From assembly GCA_018713905.1 (NCBI GenBank), contig DVOC01000025.1:1-41785 (forward strand): 41,785 nucleotides of DNA. Reading direction: 5' to 3'. Under the pieces are notes generated by a model. The model had not been told where the DNA came from. It worked only from the letters and a program-made list of their open reading frames with translations, and ran no database searches. Within the stretch, counting starts at the first letter, position 1. Each line of letters starts with the position of its first letter. This stretch comes from Candidatus Fimimonas merdipullorum. Lineage in GTDB: Bacteria > Bacillota > Clostridia > Christensenellales > CAG-314. Positions 8,197-16,103 of the stretch are shown piece by piece. A program made the position numbers and the translations under genes.

Positions 8197-8508
8197 GTTT
8201 GCGTATTTTGCCTGCGGCGGCGTGTTGACGGCAGTTTTGCTTTAAGTCGCGCGCCGTAGCCGTTCCCTTGCCGCAAGCGGTGCGGAGCGTGCTTTTGCAG
8301 TTCACAACACTTTGGGTAACTTTGCTCTATGCGGCGGCTGTTTGCTCCTCTCGTCAGGGCAGGTTTCTGCCGCGAGTGTAAATTTGGCGCAAAAAATTTC
8401 GGAGTGTCTTTTACGCTCCTTCGACATTGCAAGAAAGGGTTTGCTTGTGCAAAAGCGGGGCGGCGTGCGAACAACCGGTATCGCATCTTGCAAAACAGGC
8501 GCATTCAC
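8197..8508. other. Intergenic gap without recognisable gene
   Basis: About 310 bases between the ppx terminator and the terminator of the convergent lipoprotein gene. No gene, RNA or repeat is visible. Confidence 0.55.
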
Positions 8509-8543
8509 AAAAAAACTGCGGCTGACGTGCCGCAGTTTTTTTT
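8509..8543 (-). terminator. Bidirectional terminator downstream of the lipoprotein gene
   Basis: Stem ACTGCGGC/GCCGCAGT (8515-8522 with 8529-8536) flanked by an A-run (8509-8514) and a T-run (8537-8543), so it works on both strands. On the minus strand it lies about 115 bases after the stop of the giant lipoprotein gene. Confidence 0.85.
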
Positions 8544-8659
8544 GAGTGTAGTGAGGGAGTTTTTGCACACGAATGCAGTTGTATCTTTGCGGTTCAGCGG
8601 TGTAAATTTGCCCTGCCTGTACCGCAAAACCTCATACGTATGCGTTTTTGCGTGACATT

Positions 8660-11600
8660 TTACCAAAACGTTTCGTTGGCTACCATTTGCGTTGCTTCGC
8701 CGTAAGGTGCGTCTTGCGCAAGTTGAAGGTTGACCGTCGCTGTCATCATGTCGGAAAGCAGCTTCATGTCGCCCTCCAAAGAAGTTATGAGGTATTTGTC
8801 CTGCTGTTGGCTGTGGCTCACGGTGACGTTGAGCATTCCGAGGTTGGCGTCAATGGGCGCAAGGTTCAGTTCCAGCATAAACTTGCCCTCTTGGTAACGG
8901 TAGTCCTTCAACACCTCCTCTATAGCGGCGGAAGAGGATTCCCCCTCCTTTGTGATCAGGTCGTTTATCCAGCCGCTGAAATTCACCATCTGCAAAACGT
9001 ACTGCTCCGGCTGTTGTGCAAACTGCTGCGCCGTCACCTTTTCGTAATAGTCCTTTTGCTTCATCTCTATGCCGAACAGTCCCTTTTTGACGTAGGAATT
9101 GCGTACTATGGTTATTTCCTGCGTCTGACCGTTGAAAAACAGATAGCTGTCGCCGCCGTAGTCGTTAAACGCCACGTTGACAAGGCTCAGCAGGCTTTGC
9201 TTGGGACGGGAAAGCTTTACGGTAAACGTCGTCACGTCCTCTTGCCCTTGCCGCCGCAAAATGTCCACCCGCGCCGAAAGCGTCATGTTAACCTTTTCCT
9301 TTATTATGCCTATGAGGGACAGATCCGCCTGCACGCTGCCGTCTATGGAAAATACGTCCTGCTGCGCCGTGTCCGCCACCGTTTTTAATAGCTGTTCGGC
9401 GCTGTCAAAGTTGATGTGGGCGTCCGCCTCGCCGTTTTTATCAAAGTAGGCTTGGATATTTTCAAACACGGGATACTCGCCTTCCTGAGCCTGCTCCGCC
9501 CGAACGGTCACGTCGTTCAGCCGCACGTTTATCGTGGCGGTGTGGGGGTTGTTTTCGCCGTAGGAGGCTTCCAGACAGTTGAGTATCAGCGTTTTGTCCG
9601 TGCCGCTTGCCGTCAACCGAATACTGCCAAGCTGGCTCAGCAGTACGCCGCCGTTTATCGTCAGGCTGAATTTGCCGTCGGCGTAACTTACCCTTTGCAG
9701 CACGGTGGAGTAGTCGGGCGAGCTTTCTCCCGCCGAGGTTATTGCCGAAAGCAGCTGTCCTATCTGCGGGATTATCTGCAAAAGTCTGTCCGTCTGCTGT
9801 GCGCAGTTGACTATGCTTTGCCACAGCACGGTGGCTCTTAGCGCGTCGTTGTAGGTGACGTACAGTCTGCCGTCGGCAAACACCGCCTCTAACGACGTTT
9901 CTTGCAGCGTCACGCCGTCCTTTATTTTGCGTAAAGCCAGTTGGGCATGCAGCGCAAAATCCTGCTTGTTTGCGGCGTTGTAGTAAAACTTCACGCAGGA
10001 GCCTTGCAAAATGGAGTACGTCACCGTGCCCGTGCCGTCCGTGGGCGTAACGTCCACAAAGCTTTCGCCAACGTCGAACGTCCACGAGTTGGTGTGTATC
10101 AGCGCGTCGATAGGCTGCAAAAAGTCGGCAATCACTTGGTCTATGGCAACGTAGTCGCCGTCAAAGCTGTCGAAGGTGGCGTTCTGACAGGGACGGGCGG
10201 TAAAGCGCATTTCGGCAAAACACACCGTTATGCTCACCTCTTCACCCAACAAAACCTCTATCTGCGCCTCCTTGACGGCAGCGGTAATTTTCAACGCGCC
10301 GTTCTGTTCCGAAAGGGAAAAATCTATCGGGTTTGTTTGCGCCGTCAGCGCCTTTGCCGTTACGCCGGCAAATTCCTTGACTATTTCATCAATTTTTTCC
10401 ACAAGCCGTTTTATCGCCGCCACGTCGGCGCTGACGGCTATGTCGTCACCCTTTTTGACGTACAGGGTGCTGTCGGTGTAGCAGGCGTTAAGCTGCCCCA
10501 GACGGAACAGGTATTTGTCGTTCAGCATATCGACGTCGGCATACAGCGTGTTGTTTTGGTCTATACATATTTCCAACTGCGTGTTCCATTGTCTTTGAGG
10601 CAGCAGCGGTGCGCTTGTTTCCGTCAGTTTCGCCTGCAACGAAAAGTCCTCGTTGCGGCAAAGCACCGTCGCGTCTGCCCCCAGCATCACCTCAAAGGGC
10701 AAAACGCCCGACGGAATAGTAATGCTGTCCTCCGTTATGCGCGCGCTCATCAGTATTTCCGCTATGCGCTGCGGCGACAGGTCTGCCTGCGCAAGCGTTT
10801 GCGAAAGTAGCGAAGACAGGTCGGGCAGGTTCAGCCCCGTTTGCGACAGGTCAACGGCCAGCGGCATACCGCTTATTTCCGCATACAGCCTGTTGTCTTC
10901 CAGCCAAAGGGAGGCGGGAGCCGTCGTCTGCCCTATGCCTATGCGGGCGTCGGCAAACAGCGGTGCGTTTGGCGCAAACACCGCGTTGCCAAAGGCGCGG
11001 TAAACGCCGTAGGTCAGGTCGAACTGCGCATTCACCGCCCCTTGCGCCAGCTGCGCAAGCTTGGGCAAAAGCTTTTTCGTAAGTGCGGCAACGTCGGCGT
11101 ATTCTCCTTCTGCAAGCTGCCGTGCAGCAAACTGCTCGGAGGGAGTCAGCGTTATCTGTTCTCCGCCCAAAAGGGCGCGGATACTCGGAATATATTTTCC
11201 GTCCCGCTCCGTCAGCACAAGGGATATTTCCCCCTGCGGCAAAGTTACCGTAAGGCTGTTTGGGGTAGTCGTGACGTTGTTTTGCAGCAAAAGCAGCAAG
11301 CTTTCGACGTCAAATTCAAAGCTTATGGACTTGCCCAGCAGTTGCAACGCCTCGCTTACCATATCGGGCAGGTCTTGTGTGTCTATTTTCAGATTGCTCT
11401 GCGGCAAATTCAGATATATCGTGCCTTCTTTCAGCACGGCAAGCATATCTTCCGTCTGCATGACGGCGCTCTGCGCTTTCAAATCTGCCGCCACGTCCGC
11501 AGTCATGCCCAATGCCTGCAACTTGGCATAAATTTTGCCGTCGACAACGTCTATGCCGTCAATTTCGGGATAGTTCTCCGTTTCCGGCACCTGCCACGGC

Positions 11601-12916
11601 TGCGAGGGGGTTATCGTCAGGCGGAAGTTTTCCGCCGTAATTTCCCCGCCGCAAAATTCGTAAGTCTGCTTTTTTATGCACGTTATTGTTATCTCCGCGT
11701 TCAACTCGGGTGTGCTGATCGGAATGGCGACGGTGCAGGTGTCGCCGTCGAAATGCGCCTGCAAGTCTATCTCTTTGCCGTCAAGCGCTCCAAGTAAATC
11801 CGCCGCTATGCTGCCGAGGCTTGCCTTAAACTGTCGGTATGCTACGTAAACTCCGCCGTCGACGTAACTTAATATGGCGTCACCCGCCTTGACGTGCGCC
11901 TCCGCAGTCATATTGGCAACGTCCATCTTTATTGCCGCCTGCGCCGAAACGCTTTTGCCGTCAATTGTGGCGGCTACGTCGGCGTAAAGCATACTTTGGG
12001 CGTACTTGCCGAAGCTTTGCATAAGCACTTCCGTAGCCGTGGGCTGTCTGTCCTGCTCCGTTTCTTCCGCCTGCATAAATTGCATAAAAAACTGCTGCTC
12101 GGGCAGTTCGCCGTCGTAGCCTATGTCGTAAAAGGTTTCCGTCAGGTTTTCCTTGCAGTTTATGCCGCCCAGCATGGGCACCTTGTATTCGCAGTCGGTG
12201 GAGAGCGTCTGAACGATAAAGTTCTTGTCCATTTCCACCGTAAGCTCCGCCTTCAAAAAGGTGGCAAAGCCGTCCATGCCGGAGTTGTTCCTCATTTCAT
12301 ACAGCACGTTGCAGGTGGCTGTTTGGCAGTCCAACACGTAGCGGAAGGTGTAGTATTCCCCCTGTTGGGAAACAAGCTCCGCTTCCGTTATCGTTTGGTC
12401 GTTCAAAACGTAGCCGCTCAGTCCGTCGTTGCGGTAGCCTATTTTCTCCGCCCACGCCTGCGCAGAGTGTTTTACGGCGGTGTTTTGCCACGTGACCTCG
12501 CTTGTGGACGTCACCTTCTGCGCACTGCGCGAAAGGTAGTTTTCTCCCCACACAAAAAGCTGTTCGCCGAATTTCACCAGCGCGCTGTGGCTGGTGGACT
12601 GTTTGAACACGTTGCCCTTGGACACGGTGCGCAACGCGCTTACGCTTTGCGTTATGCCCAGCGAAGTGGCGCTGCCCTCGGTAGAGCTTCTGAACCCGCC
12701 CGCGCGGGAAAGTTCGCCCGCCGCCACGTACAGACTTTCCCTGGCGGAAATGTCTGCAGGCGTGGCGTTGTCGGGCTTTGCCAAAAGCGTGCTTTGGCCG
12801 CCGTCTGCCGGAGGGGTAGAAGGAGGGGTATTTGATTTCCCGCAGCCGAACAGCAAAAATGCGCCTGTGGTAACAAGTATAACGGCAACAATGCCGCAGA
12901 GTATTTTTACTTTCAT
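8660..12916 (-). CDS. Very large repetitive lipoprotein of unknown function
   Basis: A 1418-residue protein that should be anchored to the outer face of the membrane. A charged start is followed by a hydrophobic stretch and a lipobox ending at Cys25 (LFGC), then a Pro/Thr-rich linker. I do not recognise a family. After an N-terminal domain (about 100-290) the rest, about 300-1418, looks like five or six diverged modules of 150-220 residues. Each has alternating beta-strand patterns, a motif like GGVYVAY, DGKIYAKL, DNRLYAEI, DSTLYVKK or DGRLYVTY, then an amphipathic helix, then more strands. This recalls lipid-binding lipoprotein folds (LolA/LppX-like), but that is a guess. The ATG follows GAGAGG by five bases. 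It is a single-gene unit with its own promoter and terminator. Confidence 0.85.
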   Translation of the reverse strand: MKVKILCGIVAVILVTTGAFLLFGCGKSNTPPSTPPADGGQSTLLAKPDNATPADISARESLYVAAGELSRAGGFRSSTEGSATSLGITQSVSALRTVSKGNVFKQSTSHSALVKFGEQLFVWGENYLSRSAQKVTSTSEVTWQNTAVKHSAQAWAEKIGYRNDGLSGYVLNDQTITEAELVSQQGEYYTFRYVLDCQTATCNVLYEMRNNSGMDGFATFLKAELTVEMDKNFIVQTLSTDCEYKVPMLGGINCKENLTETFYDIGYDGELPEQQFFMQFMQAEETEQDRQPTATEVLMQSFGKYAQSMLYADVAATIDGKSVSAQAAIKMDVANMTAEAHVKAGDAILSYVDGGVYVAYRQFKASLGSIAADLLGALDGKEIDLQAHFDGDTCTVAIPISTPELNAEITITCIKKQTYEFCGGEITAENFRLTITPSQPWQVPETENYPEIDGIDVVDGKIYAKLQALGMTADVAADLKAQSAVMQTEDMLAVLKEGTIYLNLPQSNLKIDTQDLPDMVSEALQLLGKSISFEFDVESLLLLLQNNVTTTPNSLTVTLPQGEISLVLTERDGKYIPSIRALLGGEQITLTPSEQFAARQLAEGEYADVAALTKKLLPKLAQLAQGAVNAQFDLTYGVYRAFGNAVFAPNAPLFADARIGIGQTTAPASLWLEDNRLYAEISGMPLAVDLSQTGLNLPDLSSLLSQTLAQADLSPQRIAEILMSARITEDSITIPSGVLPFEVMLGADATVLCRNEDFSLQAKLTETSAPLLPQRQWNTQLEICIDQNNTLYADVDMLNDKYLFRLGQLNACYTDSTLYVKKGDDIAVSADVAAIKRLVEKIDEIVKEFAGVTAKALTAQTNPIDFSLSEQNGALKITAAVKEAQIEVLLGEEVSITVCFAEMRFTARPCQNATFDSFDGDYVAIDQVIADFLQPIDALIHTNSWTFDVGESFVDVTPTDGTGTVTYSILQGSCVKFYYNAANKQDFALHAQLALRKIKDGVTLQETSLEAVFADGRLYVTYNDALRATVLWQSIVNCAQQTDRLLQIIPQIGQLLSAITSAGESSPDYSTVLQRVSYADGKFSLTINGGVLLSQLGSIRLTASGTDKTLILNCLEASYGENNPHTATINVRLNDVTVRAEQAQEGEYPVFENIQAYFDKNGEADAHINFDSAEQLLKTVADTAQQDVFSIDGSVQADLSLIGIIKEKVNMTLSARVDILRRQGQEDVTTFTVKLSRPKQSLLSLVNVAFNDYGGDSYLFFNGQTQEITIVRNSYVKKGLFGIEMKQKDYYEKVTAQQFAQQPEQYVLQMVNFSGWINDLITKEGESSSAAIEEVLKDYRYQEGKFMLELNLAPIDANLGMLNVTVSHSQQQDKYLITSLEGDMKLLSDMMTATVNLQLAQDAPYGEATQMVANETFW

Positions 12917-12946
12917 AATTCCTCTCTGTGACTTTCGTCGTCTGCA

Positions 12947-12952
12947 ATTATA
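12947..12952 (-). promoter_or_regulatory. Probable -10 box of the lipoprotein gene
   Basis: On the minus strand a perfect TATAAT lies 30 bases before the lipoprotein ATG. The matching -35 is poor (TTACTT at 19 bases, or ACTTTT at 17), so the promoter may need an activator. The 25-bp repeat array lies about 200-340 bp further upstream. Confidence 0.5.
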
Positions 12953-13449
12953 TGTGATAAAGGTAAATTAAAAGTAAACTTACAATACTAAATTAAAGCC
13001 GGTATCCGCAAACTCACGTATTTTCGCCCCGATAAATCAAAGTGAACCTAAAAAAACATAAAAGAACTTTTATCCAGGCCGCAATTATTGTCCGACAAAT
13101 CTCGCCTGCGGCTCCGACACGCCCTTTGTGCCGTAAACTTACAAATATAATACGGTGTAAAGCAACCGGACAAAATACGGTGTAAAATAACCGGACAAAG
13201 TGCAGAGTAAACTTACAAACTGCGGTGTAAAACGACCGGACAAAATACGGTGTAAAACAGCTAAACAAAGTGCGGTCATATTTGTCCGTCAAGCGCTTCA
13301 GACGTAGTTCCGCCGACGTGACGTAAATACAAACTGCGACCGTCGGCAAAAGGGCAGTCGTCGATATTGTCTGTCGCGCATATTTCATCAACCGTCATTT
13401 TACTCTTTTTTACGCCCCTAAACGCCACCGCAACATTTGTCGAAGGGGT
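12953..13449. other. Divergent intergenic region between lipoprotein and minD operons
   Basis: About 500 bases without a credible gene. A minus-strand frame of about 125 codons (13014-13391) exists only because the repeat array lacks stops in that frame. The region holds the 25-bp array and several dispersed copies of a GTAAACTTACAA-like element (12970-12985, 13132-13144, 13207-13219). Confidence 0.6.
13151..13288. repeat. 25-bp tandem repeat array
   Basis: Four clear 25-bp units (13151-13175, 13176-13200, 13221-13245, 13246-13270) of the form TRCGGTGTAAA followed by a variable few bases and ACCGGACAAA. A diverged 20-base unit (13201-13220) sits between the second and third, and a partial unit with an inverted TTTGTCCG (13281-13288) follows. 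The diverged unit resembles 13129-13148 and 12970-12985, and a palindromic TTGTCCGACAA lies further left (13088-13098). The unit is not a multiple of three and no credible gene runs through it. It sits between two divergent transcription units, so an array of protein-binding sites is a fair guess. Confidence 0.8.
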
Positions 13450-13477
13450 TTGCGGGGCGTGTTTGCGGTGATAAAAT
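13450..13477 (+). promoter_or_regulatory. Probable promoter of the minD operon
   Basis: -35 TTGCGG (13450-13455), 16-base spacer, -10 TAAAAT (13472-13477), twenty bases before the minD start. The match is moderate. Confidence 0.5.
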
Positions 13478-13496
13478 TGTGCGCAAGGAGGGCGTG

Positions 13497-14252
13497 ATGT
13501 CAAGGCGTATAGTGGTGACGGGCGGAAAGGGCGGCAGTGGCAAAACTACCGTATGCGCCAACTTGGGGCGCGCGCTGGCTCGCAGAGGGCTGCGGGTGCT
13601 GTTGGTGGACTTGGACATAGGTCTTAACAATCTCGACGTGGTCATGCAGGTGGAAAACAAGGTGGTGTACGACTTCGTGGACGTGTGCGAGGGCAGGTGC
13701 CGCGCTTCGCAGGCGCTGATAAGGGATGAGGACGAGCCTACGCTGTTTATTATGCCCAGCTGTCACACGGCAAAGCGGCAGATAACGGTGGACGTGGCAA
13801 ACAGGGTGGTGGACAAGCTTGCCGACAACTTCGACTTTGTGCTGATAGACTGTCCCGCAGGCATAGACAGCAGTTTTCGCCGCGCCGTAAGCTGCGCTGA
13901 CGAGGCTGTAGTGGTGGTAACTCCCCACCTGTCCGGCATACGCGACGCAGACAAAACCATTTCGCAGCTAAAAGACATGGCTGTGTACGTGGTGGTAAAC
14001 AGGGTGCGTGGCGACTTGGTGGCTTCGGGGGAAATGCTCAGCGTGTTCGAGGTGTTCAGCATACTCTCCGCCCGCCCCTTGGGGGACGTGCCGGAAAACG
14101 ACGACATCAACTGCGGCGGCAGAGGGTGCAAAAAGCCCTTCGACATACTTGCCGACAACCTGATAGGCGGCGGCGCAACGATATACGATTGCGTTTCCCG
14201 CTACAAGGGCTTTTGGGGAAAAATAAAAAGCAGACTTAAACGCAACGTCTGA
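13497..14252 (+). CDS. minD: Septum site-determining protein MinD
   Basis: Membrane-bound ATPase of the Min system that keeps the division septum from forming in the wrong place. The start is ATG 13497, preceded by AAGGAGG at seven bases; an upstream in-frame start at 13437 lacks such a site. The 251-residue protein has the deviant Walker A KGGSGKT (11-17) with its signature lysine, the switch region LIDCPAGID, and ends in an amphipathic basic helix (GFWGKIKSRLKRNV), the usual MinD membrane anchor. It heads minD-minE-spoIVFA-spoIVFB, the order known from Firmicutes. A minC gene, usually just upstream, is absent; the repeat array lies there instead. Confidence 0.93.
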   Translation: MSRRIVVTGGKGGSGKTTVCANLGRALARRGLRVLLVDLDIGLNNLDVVMQVENKVVYDFVDVCEGRCRASQALIRDEDEPTLFIMPSCHTAKRQITVDVANRVVDKLADNFDFVLIDCPAGIDSSFRRAVSCADEAVVVVTPHLSGIRDADKTISQLKDMAVYVVVNRVRGDLVASGEMLSVFEVFSILSARPLGDVPENDDINCGGRGCKKPFDILADNLIGGGATIYDCVSRYKGFWGKIKSRLKRNV

Positions 14253-14263
14253 AAGGAGAATCA

Positions 14264-14500
14264 ATGAAAAACTGTTTATGCGACGGTCACAGCCAAAACT
14301 TTTGCAGGGCTAAAAACATGGTGCTTGGCGACAGCACGTCGTTAGACTGCGACGCCTTTTGCCGCGACGTAAAAGCCTTTTTGTCCCGCTACTTCGTGTT
14401 TTCGGGAGCGTCGGTAGAGGTGGTCAGGGGCAGCAGGTGCAAGCTGGTGATATGCGTCAACGTCACGGACGTAAGCAAAAGCCGCCGTCTGCCGTCATAA
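14264..14500 (+). CDS. minE: Divergent MinE-like topological specificity factor
   Basis: A 78-residue protein right after minD, with AAGGAG before its ATG. Size and place suggest MinE, the factor that stimulates MinD ATPase and drives it off the membrane. Its C-terminal half follows the MinE dimer-domain pattern: a helix FCRDVKAFLSRYFVF, then two strands SVEVV and KLVICVNVTDV. The N-terminal part has RAKNMVL, resembling the MinD-contact segment (AKNRL-x-L) of other MinE proteins. It is unusual in having six cysteines (four of them in the first 30 residues) and in lacking the typical hydrophobic N-terminal anchor. I call it MinE from context plus pattern; direct similarity is low. Confidence 0.65.
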   Translation: MKNCLCDGHSQNFCRAKNMVLGDSTSLDCDAFCRDVKAFLSRYFVFSGASVEVVRGSRCKLVICVNVTDVSKSRRLPS

Positions 14501-14544
14501 CGGCAGCGCGGCAAGCATATTTTATTCCGAACAGGAGGTGTAAG

Positions 14545-15135
14545 ATGAACTACGAAGGTATTCAGACGGCGGTGTGCGACGCGCAGGAAAGCGATTGGCT
14601 GGACGTTTCCTACTCCAAGCGTAAGTACGTCAAGCCGCAGCGGGCGGCAAAGGCGCTGCGGCTAAAAGGCAAGGTGTGGTACGTCGTGGCGGCGGTGGTG
14701 TGCGTTGCCGTCATGGCGTCGCTGCTGTTTTTGGACGGCGACTTCAAAAAGGAGGTGTTCGACGCGGTAAAAAGTGCGTCGGCAACGGTGTTCGGTGGTC
14801 AGCGCGAGCAAAACTATTTCGACGTGCCGGCAAACGTCACGCTGGAAAACGTTCAGGACGGCGTCATGACTTTCGGCGGCGGCAGGGCTGCGCTGTGCTT
14901 TTCCGCAGGGGAAGTAAGCGACGTTTCCGAAACGTCCGTCACGGTAAAAATGCAGAACGGCATTGCCGTCGTGTACCAAAATCTTACGGACGTATTGGTA
15001 AATTTGGGCGACGAGGTGCAGGTAAACTCTCTTTTGGGCAAGTATAAGGACAGCTTTTCCGCCTGCATATTGCAGGACGGCGAAGTGGTCACCGACGTGG
15101 TGGGCAGTCAGGGCAGGCTGGACTGGACAGTGTGA
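14545..15135 (+). CDS. spoIVFA: Stage IV sporulation protein SpoIVFA-like (M23-like, non-catalytic)
   Basis: In spore formers SpoIVFA holds the SpoIVFB protease in the outer forespore membrane and takes part in its inhibition. This 196-residue protein starts at ATG 14545, behind AGGAGGTG. It has a cytoplasmic N-terminus, one membrane helix (about 44-63) and an extracytoplasmic domain (about 95-190). That domain follows the M23/LytM beta pattern ending GDEVQVNSLLGKY, but the metal-binding His is replaced (VYQNL where peptidases have YxHL), so it should not be a peptidase, as in known SpoIVFA. Its last bases overlap the start of spoIVFB by four, so the partners are translated together. Confidence 0.8.
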   Translation: MNYEGIQTAVCDAQESDWLDVSYSKRKYVKPQRAAKALRLKGKVWYVVAAVVCVAVMASLLFLDGDFKKEVFDAVKSASATVFGGQREQNYFDVPANVTLENVQDGVMTFGGGRAALCFSAGEVSDVSETSVTVKMQNGIAVVYQNLTDVLVNLGDEVQVNSLLGKYKDSFSACILQDGEVVTDVVGSQGRLDWTV

Positions 15136-16103
15136 AAATTCGAATAACCGCCGATTTCTGGTTGTTTATAGCGGCGGCGCTGGTGCTTAAAAAAGGCTAC
15201 CTCGCCGCCCTTTATACTGTGGCGGTGGTGCTGCACGAGTGCGCCCACTATTTCGTTGCCCGCAGGCTGTTTTATGCCTGCAAGGAGATACGTCTGGGCA
15301 TTTTCGGCGCCGTGCTCTACGGCGATTTTCGCGACGTATGCGGCACAGACAGAATAAAAATAGCCCTTGCGGGGCCTGCGTGCAACCTTTGTCTGTGCGC
15401 GTTGTGTCTGGCTGTGTGGTGGCTTTTGCCCGACAGCTACTACTTCACAAGGGATTTTTACTACTCCAATCTTACCATGGCGTGCGTCAACCTGCTGCCC
15501 TGCTATCCGCTGGACGGCGGCAGGGTGCTGTGCGGCGTAATAGAAAACAAACTTGGTTGCAAAGCCGTAAGGGTGACAAAGTTTCTCACCTTTGCGGTGT
15601 CGTCGGCAGCCTTTCTGATTTTCGTCATCTCCCTTTTCACCCCTCACAAGCTGTTCAACGTGGCGCTGTTTGCACTGGGAATCATGTTCGGAGCCGTGGC
15701 GGAAGGGGGCGACTGCTACGTAAAGACGGCGTTGCTGCACAGCGGTGCGGTATACAGGCGGGGTATGGAAAAAAAGACGTTGGTGTTTGACGGCGAAAGC
15801 CGCGTATGCGACGTGGCGCGGCGCATAAGGGGAAATTTTTTGTATTGTCTGGAGGTGGTGGACGCAGATATGCGCGTGCGCCGCCGTTACGACGTGGCAC
15901 AGCTGGAAAGCCTCGTGATAGACTGTCCCCGCGATATGACGCTTAACGACGCCGAACTATATCTTCGACAGCGGCAAAACCTCCTTGTCGCCGTTGAACC
16001 GCCTGTTGAACAGGCTGTAAAGGGCAAGGACAAACAACGCCGTCGCCCACACCAGCAGATACAGCGGAAAAAAGGAAAAGAACGCCATGACGGCGGTGAA
16101 TAA
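15132..16103 (+). CDS. spoIVFB: Stage IV sporulation intramembrane metalloprotease SpoIVFB
   Basis: M50 family site-2-type protease; in Bacillus it cuts pro-sigma K within the membrane. Starts at GTG 15132 in a four-base overlap with spoIVFA. Zinc ligands are visible in HECAH (35-39) and in NLLPCYPLDGG (120-130, Asp128). Several membrane helices follow, then a C-terminal CBS-like regulatory region to about 275. The last 49 residues (about 276-323) are very basic, lack family character and lie antisense to the convergent gene at 15957-16739, so they look like read-through into the neighbour. No sigma-K substrate gene is in this window, but the SigH-like gene at 36131 fits a sporulation-derived lineage. 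Confidence 0.88.
   Translation: MKIRITADFWLFIAAALVLKKGYLAALYTVAVVLHECAHYFVARRLFYACKEIRLGIFGAVLYGDFRDVCGTDRIKIALAGPACNLCLCALCLAVWWLLPDSYYFTRDFYYSNLTMACVNLLPCYPLDGGRVLCGVIENKLGCKAVRVTKFLTFAVSSAAFLIFVISLFTPHKLFNVALFALGIMFGAVAEGGDCYVKTALLHSGAVYRRGMEKKTLVFDGESRVCDVARRIRGNFLYCLEVVDADMRVRRRYDVAQLESLVIDCPRDMTLNDAELYLRQRQNLLVAVEPPVEQAVKGKDKQRRRPHQQIQRKKGKERHDGGE

Noticed and set aside
13151-13288. CRISPR array
   Set aside because: Units are directly adjacent 25-mers with no unique spacers and no cas genes nearby.
13014-13391. A minus-strand frame of 125 codons through the 25-bp repeats
   Set aside because: The repeat unit is not a multiple of three, the peptide has no sensible pattern and no ribosome binding site is present.
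14359-14544. Upstream extension of spoIVFA into minE
   Set aside because: AGGAGGTG sits right before ATG 14545, and the extension is out of frame with minE and of random composition.
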